A stretch of DNA of 64,000 nucleotides from Nemertoderma westbladi. Its lineage: Eukaryota > Xenacoelomorpha > Nemertodermatida > Nemertodermatidae. How positions within the stretch are numbered: position 1 is the first letter of the stretch; each line of letters opens with the position of its first letter. Shown here piece by piece: positions 22,573-37,100 of the stretch. The stretch lies in the NCBI GenBank assembly GCA_032718475.1, contig JAUCBJ010003966.1:1-64000 (forward strand). Reading direction: 5' to 3'. Below the pieces are notes generated by a model. The model worked only from the letters and a program-made list of their open reading frames with translations. It had not been told where the DNA came from and ran no database searches. The translations under genes and the position numbers were made by a program.

Positions 22573-22730
22573 TTAATCATCCATGCTGCTCTTCGCTTCA
22601 ATGTCAACCAATAAATCATCGCCTTCTAACACCATTCCCTTGTTGACATGGATCGTTTTAACTTTCCCGGAGCAGGGAGATGCAACAACCATCTCCATCT
22701 TCATCGCAGACATTATACACAGAGGTTGAC
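22573..22730 (-). CDS. PC: Pyruvate carboxylase last exon: biotin attachment site and stop
   Basis: It reads [20 protein letters not shown] and ends ...EAKSSMDD followed by TAA. The Lys of AMKMEM is the biotinylated residue of the carrier domain. It joins exon 11 in phase 1 (the split Gly gives VEKGQPL). The acceptor TATTTTAG lies directly before GTCAACCT. That acceptor and the first 25 exon bases are the unit of the 55-bp array filling the preceding intron, so the true exon start is the final copy of the array. Confidence 0.95.
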
Positions 22731-25700
22731 CTAAAATACGGACACAGAAGTATAAATATAGCAGACATTATACAAAGAGGTTGACCTAAAATACGGACAC
22801 AGAAGTATACATATAGCAGACATTATACAAAGAGGTTACCTAAAATACGGACACAGAAGTATACATATAGCAGACATTATACAAAGAGGTTGACCTAAAA
22901 TACGGACACAGAAGTATAAATATAGCAGACATTATACAAAGAGGTTGACCTAAAATACGGACACAGAAGTATACATATAGCAGACATTATACAAAGAGGT
23001 TGACCTAAAATACGGACACAGAAGTATACATATAGCAGACATTATACACAGAGGTTGACCTAAAATACGGACACAGAAGTATAAATATAGCAGACATTAT
23101 ACAAAGAGGTTGACCTAAAATACGGACACAGAAGTATACATATAGCAGACATTATACAAAGAGGTTGACCTAAAATACGGACACAGAAGTATACATATAG
23201 CAGACATTATACAAAGAGGTTGACCTAAAATACGGACACAGAAGTATACATATAGCAGACATTATACACAGAGGTTGACCTAAAATACGGACACAGAAGT
23301 ATACATATAGCAGACATTATACAAAGAGGTTGACCTAAAATACGGACACAGAAGTATACATATAGCAGACATTATACAAAGAGGTTGACCTAAAATACGG
23401 ACACAGAAGTATACATATAGCAGACATTATACAAAGAGGTTGACCTAAAATACGGACACAGAAGTATAAATATAGCAGACATTATACAAAGAGGTTGACC
23501 TAAAATACGGACACAGAAGTATAAATATAGCAGACATTATACAAAGAGGTTGAACTAAAATACGGACACAGAAGTATACATATAGCAGACATTATACAAA
23601 GAGGTTGACCTAAAATACGGACACAGAAGTATACATATAGCAGACATTATACACAGAGGTTGACCTAAAATACGGACACAGAAGTATACATATAGCAGAC
23701 ATTATACAAAGAGGTTGACCTAAAATACGGACACAGAAGTATACATATAGCAGACATTATACAAAGAGGTTGACCTAAAATACGGACACAGAAGTATACA
23801 TATAGCAGACATTATACAAAGAGGTTGACCTAAAATACGGACACAGAAGTATAAATATAGCAGACATTATACAAAGAGGTTGACCTAAAATACGGACACA
23901 GAAGTATACATATAGCAGACATTATACAAAGAGGTTGACCTAAAATACGGACACAGAAGTATACATATAGCAGACATTATACACAGAGGTTGACCTAAAA
24001 TACGGACACAGAAGTATACATATAGCAGACATTATACAAAGAGGTTGACCTAAAATACGGACACAGAAGTATAAATATAGCAGACATTATACAAAGAGGT
24101 TGAACTAAAATACGGACACAGAAGTATAAATATAGCAGACATTATACAAAGAGGTTGAACTAAAATACGGACACAGAAGTATACATATAGCAGACATTAT
24201 ACAAAGAGGTTGACCTAAAATACGGACACAGAAGTATACATATAGCAGACATTATACAAAGAGGTTGAACTAAAATACGGACACAGAAGTATACAAATAG
24301 CAGACATTATTCAAAGAGGTTGACCTAAAATACGGACAAAGAAGTATACATACAGCAGACATTATACACAGAGATTGACCTAAAATACGGACACATAAGT
24401 ATACATATAGCAGACATTATACAAAGAGGTTACCTAAAATACGGACACAGAAGTATAAATATAGCAGACATTATACAAAGAGGTTGACCTAAAATACGGA
24501 CACAGAAGTATACATATAGCAGACATTATACACAGAGGTTGACCTAAAATACGGACACAGAAGTATACATATAGCAGACATTATACACAGAGGTTGACCT
24601 AAAATACGGACACAGAAGTATACATATAGCAGACATTATACAAAGAGGTTGACCTAAAATACGGACACAGAAGTATACATATAGCAGACATTATACAAAG
24701 AGGTTGACCTAAAATACGGACACAGAAGTATACATATAGCAGACATTATACAAAGAGGTTGACCTAAATACGGACACAGAAGTATACATATAGCAGACAT
24801 TATACACAGAGGTTACCTAAAATACGGACACAGAAGTATACATATAGCAGACATTATACAAAGAGGTTACCTAAAATACGGACACAGAAGTACACATATA
24901 GCAGACATTATACACAGAGGTTGACCTAAATACGGACACAGAAGTATACATATAGCAGACATTATACACAGAGGTTACCTAAAATACGGACACAGAAGTA
25001 TACATATAGCAGACATTATACAAAGAGGTTACCTAAAATACGGACACAGAAGTATACATATAGCAGACATTATACAAAGAGGTTGACCTAAAATACGGAC
25101 ACAGAAGTATACATATAGCAGACATTATACACAGAGGTTGACCTAAAATACGGACACAGAAGTATACATATAGCAGACATTATACACAGAGGTTGACCTA
25201 AAATACGGACACAGAAGTATACATATAGCAGACATTATACACAGAGGTTGACCTAAAATACGGACACAGAAGTATACATATAGCAGGCATTATACAAAGA
25301 GGTTGACCTAAAATACGGACACAGAAGTATACATATAGCAGACATTATACAAAGAGGTTGACCTAATATACGGACACAGAAGTATACATATAGCAGACAT
25401 TATACAAAGAGGTTGACCTAAAATACGGACACAGAAGTATACATATAGCAGACATTATACACAGAGGTTGACCTAAAATACGGACACAGAAGTACACATA
25501 TAGCAGACATTATACACAGAGGTTGACCTAAAATACGGACACAGAAGTATACATATAGCAGACATTATACAAAGAGGTTGACCTAAAATACGGACACAGA
25601 AGTATACATATAGCAGACATTATACAAAGAGGTTGACCTAAAATACGGACACATAAGTATACATATAGCAGACATTATACAAAGAGGTTGACCTAAAATA

Positions 25701-25785
25701 CGGACACAGAAGTATACATATAGCAGACATTATACAAAGAGGTTGACCTAAAATACGGACACAGAAGTATACAAATAGCAGACAT
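22706..25785 (-). repeat. 55-bp array copying the acceptor and start of the last PC exon, about 56 copies
   Basis: Read on the minus strand, each unit holds ACTTCTGTGTCCGTATTTTA, G, then GTCAACCTCTGTGTATAATG and TCTGC, then TATATGTAT. That is a pyrimidine-rich tract, an AG acceptor and the exon's own first 25 bases (QPLCIMSA). The real exon is the copy at 22706-22730. Single-base variants (CAAAG/CACAG, ACATA/AAATA) and 2-bp deletions (GGTTACC) mark subsets. Nearly all copies keep the TTTTAG. Confidence 0.97.
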
Positions 25786-26031
25786 GTTTTGTAAATAGTA
25801 AACAGTATGCATTGGGGTAAATATAATTTATTTATATATAGTTAAAAATAAAAACAAATTCCAATTTACATGAAAAAATCTAATTTTTAGTAAAATAACA
25901 CTTCAAAGGATAAATGAATGTTATAGTTGTTGTGTCCTACAACAATTTAATTTTATCTGTTTAACGATTTAACATTTATTTTGTTACTAATTACCATATA
26001 AACTGTTTTTTTATGGTTTATTGAGACTAAC
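25786..26031. other. Unique part of PC intron 11
   Basis: AT-rich intron sequence lies between the 55-bp array and the donor of exon 11 (GTTAGT on the minus strand at 26026-26031). Nothing else is seen. Confidence 0.6.
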
Positions 26032-26284
26032 CCTTTTCAACAACGTCATCTACATTAACTTTAACGTCTATGATTGATCCTGGCATTGGTGCCCCCACAC
26101 TACCACGAACCCCCTTCAGAGCTTTGGGATGAACGTGAATCTCTTTCTGAGCTTTGGTGTCCTTTATGTAAACGGATCGCAAACCCCCGTTCACCTCGAA
26201 GAATACCTCGCGTTCCCCCGCCGGGGTCAGGTCTCCCGTAGCCAGGAGTTTTATACGAATCGACTTACCCCGTTCTAATCCAAT
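26032..26284 (-). CDS. PC: Pyruvate carboxylase exon 11: carrier domain start
   Basis: It reads [20 protein letters not shown], later [13 protein letters not shown] and then [20 protein letters not shown] before the donor. GAPMPG is the conserved entry of the biotin carrier domain. It begins in phase 0 after GTTTAG and ends one base into a Gly codon before GTTAGT. Confidence 0.95.
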
Positions 26285-26708
26285 CTAAACACATTTACAA
26301 TATGATATTTCCAGCAACATATTTCAATGCCAGTAAAATACACAAATCAACAAAATGTGTAGTCAGTAAGAATTATTTAATATCGCAATGCTAAAATGTT
26401 GACAATATTATCTAATGATATTAGCAGACGATTTGACGCGACAATTTATTACTAGGCGATATCATTGATATTAATTGAGGATAACCAACCAACTTCGGCA
26501 TTAGTGGCACAAATCATAAACTTTAATCTTCAGATCCACATCATAAAAAAAACAGGTATCTGTATTACATTTTTCACCGGAATCAATGTATGGTAGGGGA
26601 ATAAATTGTTACTAATGTGCACTGATTGGTCACACAGACACCTACGGAACGATTAATTAAACACAATCGATAATAATAGCATTAGATTATATTGGCACAG
26701 GAACTCAC

Positions 26709-26960
26709 ATCAATTTCCTCAGCCACATTAGCACCAACGAAGAAGTTCCTTGTGTTGACAGCCGTTACTGGTCCGTAAAGGTCGACGAAGTTGAGGTAAT
26801 CATCGGTGACCTTTGGGTAAAGAGCGGCGCTGACTACTTCCTGGTCCCGTATGTCGTGATTTGGATGCTTAGCAACCAGCTCCGCTCGCAGTTTATCGAA
26901 ATCCAAATCGGGAAGCGACTCTCCCGGACGTCCTTCTAATACCGGTTTACCTTTTAGAAC
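26709..26960 (-). CDS. PC: Pyruvate carboxylase exon 10: tetramerisation/allosteric region
   Basis: It begins VLKGKPVLEGRPGESLPDFD and contains EVVSAALYPKVTDDYLNF, matching the linker and tetramerisation region of animal PC. It is 252 bases, phase 0 at both ends. The acceptor is TTTTAG and the donor GTGAGT. Confidence 0.95.
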
Positions 26961-27230
26961 CTAAAACATAAGGGCCGCCATTCTCTTCAAAAGATTCTAG
27001 AAGATTTACAAACTAGAAATATCACTGTACTTAACTTTTGCAATGGATATTTAATAATTCGAATTGTGATCCTCTACTAACAGCCCAGACAACGGCATTT
27101 CGCAACAACAATAACTTAAGTCTCTCTTACATCCATTCATTAATTTAAATTGAAAATATTTGGATATTGTTGAGACTCAGATACATTCGTTACCAATTAA
27201 CTTTATGCAGTAAATATGTTCTTTAAACGT

Positions 27231-30200
27231 AACGGTTCCGCGACGGATCCATATAAACTAACCTACTCCGCAACGGTTCCGGATCCATATAAACTAACCT
27301 ACTCCGCAACGGTTCCGGATCCATATAAACTAACTTACTCCGCAACGGTTCCGGATCCATATAAACTAACCTACTCCGCAACGGTTCCGGATCCATATAA
27401 ACTAACCTACTCCACAACGGTTCCGGATCCATATAAACTAACCAACTCCGCAACGGTCCGGATCCATATAAACTAACCTACTCCGCAACAGTTCCGGATC
27501 CATATAAACTAACCTACTCCGCAACGGTTCCGGATCCATATAAACTAACCTACTCCGCCGACGGTTCCGGATCCATATAAACTAACCTACTCCACAACGG
27601 TTCCAGATCCATATAAACTAACCTACTCCGCAACGGTTCCGGATCCATATAAACTAACCTACTCCGCAACGGTTCCGGATCCATATAAACTAACCTTACA
27701 CCGCAACGGTTCCGGATCCATATAAACTAACCTACTCCGCAACGGTTCCGGATCCATATAAACTAACCTACTCCGCAACGGTTCCGGATCCATATAAACT
27801 AACCTACTCCGCAACGGTTCCGGATCCATATAAACTAACCTACTCCGCCGACGGTTCCGGATCCATATAAACTAACCTACTCCACAACGGTTCCAGATCC
27901 ATATAAACTAACCTACTCCGCAACGGTTCCGGATCCATATAAACTAACCTACTCCGCAACGGTTCCGGATCCATATAAACTAACCTTACACCGCAACGGT
28001 TCCGGATCCATATAAACTAACCTACTCCGCAACGGTTCCGGATCCATATAAACTAACCTACTCCGCAACGGTTCCGCATCCATATAAACTAACCTACTCC
28101 GCAACGGTTCCGGATCCATATAAACTAACCTACTCCGCAACGGTTCCGGATCCATATAAACTAACCTACTCCGCAACGGTTCCGGATCCATATAAACTAA
28201 CCTACTCCGCAACGGTTCCGGATCCATATAAACTAACCTACTCCGCAACGGTTCCGGATCCATATAAACTAACCTTACACCGCAACGGTTCCGGATCCAT
28301 ATAAACTAACCTACTCCGCAACGGTTCCGGATCCATATAAACTAACCTACTACGCAACGGTTCCGGATCCATATAAACTAACCTACTTCGTAACGGTTCC
28401 AGATCCATATAAACTAACCTTACACCGCAACGGTTCCGGATCCATATAAACTAACCTACTCCGCAACGGTTCCGGATCCATATAAACTAACCTACTCCGC
28501 AACGGTTCCGCATCCATATAAACTAACCTACTCCGCAACGGTTCCGGATCCATATAAACTAACCTACTCCGCAACGGTTCCGGATCCATATAAACTAACC
28601 TACTCCGCAACGGTTCCGGATCCATATAAACTAACCTACTCCGCAACGGTTCCGGATCCATATAAACTAACCTACTCCGCAACGGTTCCGCATCCATATA
28701 AACTAACCTACTCCGCAACGGTTCCGGATCCATATAAACTAACCTACTCCGCAACGGTTCCGGATCCATATAAACTAACCTACTCCGCAACGGTTCCGGA
28801 TCCATATAAACTAACCTACTCCGCAACGGTTCCGGATCCATATAAACTAACCTTACACCGCAACGGTTCCGGATCCATATAAACTAACCTACTCCGCAAC
28901 GGTTCCGGATCCATATAAACTAACCTACTACGCAACGGTTCCGGATCCATATAAACTAACCTACTTCGCAACGGTTCCGGATCCATATAAACTAACCTAC
29001 TACGCAACGGTTCCGGATCCATATAAACTAACCTACTCCGCAACGGTACCGGATCCATATAAACTAACCTACTCCGCAACGGTTCCGGGACCACATAAAC
29101 TAACCTTACTCCGCAACGGTTCCGGATCCATATGAACTAACCTACTCCGCAACGGTTCCGGATGCATATAAACTAACCTACTACGCAACGGTTCCGGATC
29201 CATATAAACTAACCTACTTCGTAACGGTTCCAGATCCATATAAACTAACCTTACACCGCAACGGTTCCGGATCCATATAAACTAACCTACTCCGCAACGG
29301 TTCCGGATCCATATAAACTAACCTACTCCGCAACGGTTCCGCATCCATATAAACTAACCTACTCCGCAACGGTTCCGGATCCATATAAACTAACCTACTC
29401 CGCAACGGTTCCGGATCCATATAAACTAACCTACTCCGCAACGGTTCCGGATCCATATAAACTAACCTACTCCGCAACGGTTCCGGATCCATATAAACTA
29501 ACCTACTCCGCAACGGTTCCGCATCCATATAAACTAACCTACTCCGCAACGGTTCCGGATCCATATAAACTAACCTACTCCGCAACGGTTCCGGATCCAT
29601 ATAAACTAACCTACTCCGCAACGGTTCCGGATCCATATAAACTAACCTACTCCGCAACGGTTCCGGATCCATATAAACTAACCTTACACCGCAACGGTTC
29701 CGGATCCATATAAACTAACCTACTCCGCAACGGTATCGGGACCACATAAACTAACCTTACTCCGCAACGGTTCCGGATCCATATAAACTAACCTACTCCG
29801 CAACGGTTCCGGATCCATATAAACTAACCTACTACGCAACGGTTCCGGATCCATATAAACTAACCTACTCCGCAACGGTACCGGATCCATATAAACTAAC
29901 CTACTCCGCAACGGTTCCGGGACCACATAAACTAACCTTACTCCGCAACGGTTCCGGATCCATATGAACTAACCTACTCCGCAACGGTTCCGGATGCATA
30001 TAAACTAACCTACTACGCAACGGTTCCGGATCCATATAAACTAACCTACTCCGCAACGGTTCCGAATCCATATAAACTAACCTACTCCGCAACGGTTCCG
30101 GATCCATATAAACTAACCTACTCCGCAACGGTTCCGGATCCATATAAACTAACCTACTCCGCAACGGTTCCGGATCCATATAAACTAACCTTACTCCGCA

Positions 30201-33031
30201 ACGGTTCCGGATCCATATAAACTAACCTACTACGCAACGGTTCCGGATCCATATAAACTAACCTACTCCGCAACGGTTCCGAATCCATATAAACTAACCT
30301 ACTCCGCAACGGTTCCGGATCCATATAAACTAACCTATTCCGCAACGGTTCCGGATCCATATAAACTAACCTACTCCACAACGGTTCCGGATCCATATAA
30401 ACTAACCTACTCCGCAACGGTACCGGATCCATATAAACTAACCTACTCCGCAACGGTACCGGATCCATATAAACTAACCTACTCCGCAACGGTACCAGAT
30501 CCATATAAACTAACCTACTCCGCAACGGTTCCGGGACCACATAAACTAACCTTACTCCGCAACGGTTCCGGATCCATATAAACTAACCTACTCCGCAACG
30601 GTTCCGGATCCATATAAACTAACCTACTCCGCAACGGTTCCGGATCCATATAAACTAACCTACTCCGCAACGGTTCCGGATCCATATAAACTAACCTACT
30701 CCGCAACGGTTCCGGATCCATATAAACTAACCTACTCCGCAACGGTTCCGGATCCATATAAACTAACCTACTCCGCAACGGTTCCGGATCCATATAAACT
30801 AACCTACTCCGCAACGGTTCCGGATCCATATAAACTAACCTACTCCGCAACGGTTCCGGATCCACATAAACTAACCTACTCCGCAACGGTTCCGGATCCA
30901 TATAAACTAACCTACTCCGCAACGGTTCCGGATCCATATAAACTAACCTACTCCGCAACGGTTCCGGATCCATATAAACTAACCTACTCCGCAACGGTTC
31001 CGGATCCATATAAACTAACCTACTCCGCAACGGTTCCGGATCCATATAAACTAACCTACTCCGCAACGGTTCCGGATCCATATAAACTAACCTTACACCG
31101 CAACGGTTCCGGATCCATATAAACTAACCTACTCCGCAACGGTTCCGGATCCATATAAACTAACCTACTCCGCAACGGTTCCAGATCCATATAAACTAAC
31201 CTACTCCGCAACGGTTCCGGATCCATATAAACTAACCTACTCCGCAACGGTTCCGGATCCATATAAACTAACCTACTCCGCAACGGTTCCGGATCCATAT
31301 AAACTAACCTACTCCGCAACGGTTCCGGATCCATATAAATTAACCTTCCTTACTCCGCAACGGTTCCGGATCCATATAAACTAACCTACTCCGCAACGGT
31401 TCCGGATCCATATAAACTAACCTACTCCGCAACGGTTCCGGATCCATATAAACTAACCTACTCCGCAACGGTTCCGGATCCATAGAAACTAACCCTACTC
31501 CGCAACGGTTCCGGATCCATATAAACTAACCTACTCCGCAACGGTTCCGGATCCATATAAACTAACCTACTCCGCAACGGTTCCGGATCCATATAAACTA
31601 ACCTACTCCGCAAGGGTTCCGGATCCACATAAACTAACCTACTCCGCAACGGTTCCGGATCCATATAAACTAACCTACTCCGCAACGGTTCCGGATCCAT
31701 ATAAACTAACCTACTCCACAACGGTTCCGGATCCATATAAACTAACCTACTCCGCAACGGTTCCGGATCCATATAAACTAACCTACTCCGCAACGGTTCC
31801 GGATCCATATAAACTAACCTACTCCGCAACGGTTCCGGATCCATATAAACTAACCTACTCCGCAACGGTTCCGGATCCATATAAACTAACCTACTCCGCA
31901 ACGGTTCCGGATCCATATAAACTAACCTACTCCGCAACGGTTCCGGATCCATATAAACTAACCTTACACCGCAACGGTTCCGGATCCATATAAACTAACC
32001 TACTCCGCAACGGTTCCGGATCCATATAAACTAACCTACTCCGCAACGGTTCCGGATCCACATAAACTAACCTACTCCGCAACGGTTCCGGATCCATATA
32101 AACTAACCTACTCCGCAACGGTTCCGGGTCCATATAAACTAACCTACTCCGCAACGGTTCCGGATCCATATAAACTAACCTACTCCGCAACGGTTCCGGA
32201 TCCATATAAACTAACCTACTCCGCAACGGTTCCGGATCCATATAAACTAACCTACTCCACAACGGTTCCAGATCCATATAAACTAACCTACTCCACAACG
32301 GTTCCGGATCCATATAAACTAACCTACTCCACAACGGTTCCGGATCCATATATACTAACCTACTCCGCAACGGTTCCGGATCCATATAAACTAACCTTAC
32401 TCCGCAACGGTTCCGGATCCATATAAACTAACCTACTCCGCAACGGTTCCGGATCAATATAAACTAACCTACTCCGCAACGGTACCGGATCCATATAAAC
32501 TAACCTTACACCGCAACGGTTCCGGATCCATATAAACTAACCTTACTCCGCAACGGTTCCGGATCCATATAAACTAACCTACTCCGCAACGGTTCCGGAT
32601 CCATATAAACTAACCTACTCCGCAACGGTTCCGGATCCATATAAACTAACCTACTCCGCAACGGTTCCGGATCCATATAAACTAACCTACTCCACAACGG
32701 TTCCGGATCCATATAAACTAACCTACTCCGCAACGGTTCCGGATCCATATAAACTAACCTACTCCGCAACGGTTCCGGATCCATATAAACTAACCTACTA
32801 CGCAACGGTTCCGGATCCATATAAACTAACCTACTCCGCAACGGTTCCGGATCCATATAAACTAACCTACTCCGCAACGGTTCCGGATCCATATAAACTA
32901 ACCTACTCCGCAACGGTTCCGGATCCATATAAACTAACCTACTCCGCAACGGTTCCGGATCCATATAAATTAACCTACTCCGCAACGGTTCCGGATCCAT
33001 ATAAACTAACCTTACTCCGCAATGGTTCCGG
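27231..33031 (-). repeat. 36-bp array copying the end and donor site of PC exon 9, about 160 copies
   Basis: The minus-strand unit is ATCCGGAACCGTTGCGGAGT, A(A)G, GTTAGTTTATATGG. This is the last 20 or so bases of exon 9 (PEPLRSK) plus its GTTAGT donor. Most copies read GAGTAG before GTTAGT; a minority keep the exon's own GAGTAAG. The real exon edge is the last copy (33011-33031). With a 36-bp period the minus strand reads [12 protein letters not shown] in blocks that end where the extra A restores a stop. Blocks are duplicated within the array (28383-28841 and 29214-29672 encode the same peptide, 831 bp apart). Confidence 0.97.
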
Positions 33032-33190
33032 ATAACCACCATATGGTTCCCCCAGATGGCCTTGCAGGAACTCGACAACCGATAATGGCAGACTAAGATC
33101 CCCAGCTCTTTGCTCCACCATCTCTGGAGTCAGGCGATTCTGTACCATAAACTGGGCCAAATCCCCAACCACTTTTGATGATGGTGTAAC
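33011..33190 (-). CDS. PC: Pyruvate carboxylase exon 9: end of carboxyltransferase domain
   Basis: It reads [20 protein letters not shown] and ends [14 protein letters not shown] before GTTAGT. The Thr of VTPSSK corresponds to the catalytic Thr of the carboxyltransferase active site (human Thr908, by counting back from the biotin Lys). It is 180 bases, phase 0 at both ends. The final 21 bases are the seed of the 36-bp array that follows. Confidence 0.95.
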
Positions 33191-33908
33191 CTAGACAACA
33201 CGAAATATGAAATTAATTAATGTGAACATGAAGATAGGGGGTGACACCTCCAAATTAGTGAAAAACAGAACCTTTTCGATATTACTTTTATTTCACTAAT
33301 TTAAGTGATGGAAAATACTTTCTGCGACTAAAATTTGTGGATGTCTTTCTACTCACTAATTTATTAGAAAAAAGGCATTCTTTCTGCTCAGAAATTTAAT
33401 TGAATGAAAGTCTTTCGAGAAACTAGTAATATTAATTTCTGAAAAAAATGATTTTTTCTCAGTAATTTTGGTGTGTAATTAACAGAATCCACCCAAAGTA
33501 CCCTTTAATTGAAATAATTGGTAGAAACAATAAAAATGGTCATTTAATTATGGTATTCGCTTCCCTCGTGGTAATGGAAAGAGTTTAAAAATCTCAAAAC
33601 ATGAGGAAAATATCAGGAAAATCACTTAGGTCCCCAACAAAAACAAGACCAAACACAAACAACTCTCTGCTTGCAATCATTGCCATACAGTATTTTAGAA
33701 AACATTATTTTTAAGTGCATTACATTAAACATTATTACATTTTTTTTTTCACATTGTGCGAAATCATGTTAAATAAAATCTGATGTAATTTTTCGTGTGG
33801 AAGGGGGTGGGGAGTCCCAAAAGAACATGGAATATGACTATAGATTCATTGGAGGCCTCTTCGTTGTAGGAAGTTCATTAAGGGAGCTTTGGATGGCGAA
33901 TTATTTAC
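33191..33908. other. PC intron 8, no repeat array
   Basis: An ordinary AT-rich intron with nothing further seen. It contrasts with the flanking introns, which are filled with arrays. Confidence 0.6.
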
Positions 33909-34024
33909 CTTAATTAAGTCACCAAGAAGCTGATTGGCTTGGCTGTAGGCCTTCTTAACCTCTTCAAATCGACTACCAAGACCAAGGCTGTGTGACTGGA
34001 ACTGTAGGTTAGTGTACTGTCCAC
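33909..34024 (-). CDS. PC: Pyruvate carboxylase exon 8: carboxyltransferase domain
   Basis: It reads [20 protein letters not shown], then [18 protein letters not shown]. It starts with two bases completing a Gly codon (NEIPGGQYTN across the junction) after CCATAG and ends in phase 0 before GTAAAT. Confidence 0.95.
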
Positions 34025-34150
34025 CTATGGAATTATTTATTATAAATTAGTAATAACGATTTCGTTGATTAATTAATTCGCCTAAGTTAAGATATCCGAA
34101 GATATTTTACACAATTGACACATTGCTCATCGACTAAGAAGGTTCGTGAA

Positions 34151-37100
34151 GATAAAGGTGTTAAAAATAGATAAAAAGATACAGGTGCTAAAAATAGATA
34201 AAAAGATACAGGTGCTAAAAATAGATAAAACGATACAGGTGTTAAAAATAGATAAAACGATACAGGTGTTAAAAATAGATAAAAAGATACAGGTGTTAAA
34301 AATAGATAAAACGATACAGGTGTGAAAAATAGATAAAAAGATACAGGTGTTAAAAATAGATAAAAATATACAGGTGTTAAAAATAGATAAAAAGATACAG
34401 GTGTTAAAAATAGATAAAAAAGATACAGGTGTTAAAAATAGATAAAAATATACAGGTGTTAAAAATAGATAAAACGATACAGGTGTTAAAAATAGATAAA
34501 AAGATACAGGTGTTAAAAATAGATAAAAATATACAGGTGTTAAAAATAGATAAAACGATACAGGTGTTAAAAATAGATAAAAAGATACAGGTGTTAAAAA
34601 TAGATAAAACGATACAGGTGTCAAAAATAGATAAAAAGATACAGGTGTTAAAAATAGATAAAAATATACAGGTGTTAAAAATAGATAAAACGATACAGGT
34701 GCTAAAAATAGATAAAAAGATACAGGTGTTAAAAATAGATAAAAAGATACAGGTGTTAAAAATAGATAAAAAGATACAGGTGTTAAAAATAGATAAAACG
34801 ATACAGGTGTTAAAAATAGATAAAAAGATACAGGTGTTAAAAATAGATAAAAAGATACAGGTGTTAAAAATAGATAAAAAGATACAGGTGTTAAAAATAG
34901 ATAAAACGATACAGGTGTTAAAAATAGATAAAAAGATACAGGTGTTAAAAATAGATAAAACGATACTGGTGTTAAAAATGGATAAAAAGATACAGGTGTT
35001 AAAAATAGATAAAACGATACAGGTGTTAAAAATAGATAAAAAGATACAGGTGTTAAAAATAGATAAAACGATACAGGTGTTAAAAATAGATAAAAAGATA
35101 CAGGTGTTAAAAATAGATAAAAAGATACAGGTGTTAAAAATAGATAAAAAGATACAGGTGTTAAAAATAGATAATAAGATACAGGTGTTAAAAGTAGATA
35201 AAAAGATACAGGTGTTAAAAATAGATAAGATACAGGTGTTAAAAATAGATAAAAAGATACAGGTTTTAAAAATAGATAAAAAAGATACAGGTGTTAAAAA
35301 TAAATAAAACGATACAGGTGTTAAAAATAGATAAAAAAGATACAGGTGTTAAAAATAGATAAAAAGATACAGGTGTTAAAAATAGATAAAAAGATACAGG
35401 TGCTAAAAATAGATAAAAAGATACAGGTGTTAAAAATAGATAAAAAGATACAGGTGTTAAAAATAGATAAAAAGATACAGGTTTTAAAAATAGATAAAAA
35501 AGATACAGGTGTTAAAAATAAATAAAACGATACAGGTGTTAAAAATAGATAAAAAAGATACAGGTGTTAAAAATAGATAAAAAGATACAGGTGTTAAAAA
35601 TAGATAAAAAGATACAGGTGCTAAAAATAGATAAAAAGATACAGGTGTTAAAAATAGATAAAAAGATACAGGTGTTAAAAATAGATAAAAAAAGATACAG
35701 GTGTTAAAAATAGATAAAAAGATACAGGTGTTAAAAATAGATAAAAAGATACAGGTGCTAAAAATAGATAAAAAGATACAGGTGCTAAAAATAGATAAAA
35801 AGATGCAGGTGTTAAAAATAGATAATAAGATACAGGTGTTAAAAATAGATAAACCGATACAGGTGTTAAAAATAGATAAAAAGATAAAGGTGTTAAAAAT
35901 AGATAAAAAGATACAGGTGTTAAAAATAGATAAAACGATACAGGTGTTAAAAATAAATAAAAAGATACAGGTGTTAAAAATAGATAAAAAGATACAGGTG
36001 TTAAAAATAGATAAAACGATACAGGTGTTAAAAATAGATAAAAAGATACAGGTGTTAAAAATAGATAAGATACAGGTGTTAAAAATAGATAAAAAGATAA
36101 AGGTGTTAAAAATAGATAAAAAGATACAGGTGTTAAAAATAGATAAAACGATACAGGTGTTAAAAATAGATAAAAAGATACAGGTGTTAAAAATAGATAA
36201 GATACAGGTGTTAAAAATAGATAAAAAGATACATGTGTTAAAAATAGATAAAAAGATAAAGGTGTTAAAAATAGATAAAAAGATACAGGTGTTAAAAATA
36301 GATAAAAAAGATACAAGTGTTAAAAATAGATAATAAGATACAGGTGTTAAAAATAGATAAAAAGATATAGGTGTTAAAAATAGATAAAAAAGATACAGGT
36401 GTTAAAAATAGATAAAACGATACAGGTGTTAAAAATAGATAAAAAAGATACAGGTGTTAAAAATAGATAAAAAGATACAGGTGTTAAAAATAGATAAGAT
36501 ACAGGTGTTAAAAATAGATAAAAAGATATAGGTGTTAAAAATAGATAAAAAAGATACAGGTGTTAAAAATAGATAAAACGATACAGGTGTTAAAAATATA
36601 TAAAAAAGATACAGGTGTTAAAAATAGATAAAAAGATACAGGTGTTAAAAATAGATAAAAAGATACAGGTGTTAAAAATAGATAAAAAGATACAGGTTTT
36701 AAAAATAGATAAAAAAGATACAGGTGTTAAAAATAAATAAAACGATACAGGTGTTAAAAATATATAAAAAAGATACAGGTGTTAAAAATAGATAAAACGA
36801 TACAGGTGTTAAAAATAAATAAAAAGATACAGGTGTTAAAAATAGATAAAAAAGATACAGGTGTTAAAAATAGATAAAAAGATACAGGTGTTAAAAATAG
36901 ATAAAAAGATACAGGTGTTAAAAACAGATAAAAAGATACAGGTGTTAAAAATAGATAAAAAGATACAGGTGTTAAAAACAGATAAAAAGATAAAGGTGTT
37001 AAAAATAAATAAAAAGATACAGGTGTTAAAAATAGATAAAAAGATACAGGTGTTAAAAATAGATAAAAAGATACAGGTGTTAAAAATAGATAAAAAGATA

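Noticed and set aside
22706-25785. CRISPR array
   Set aside because: The 55-bp units are contiguous with no spacers, and the sequence is a eukaryotic intron.
27216-33078. [12 protein letters not shown] repeat ORFs
   Set aside because: They read through copies of the PC exon 9 donor junction, so they are intron sequence of PC and not a repeat protein.
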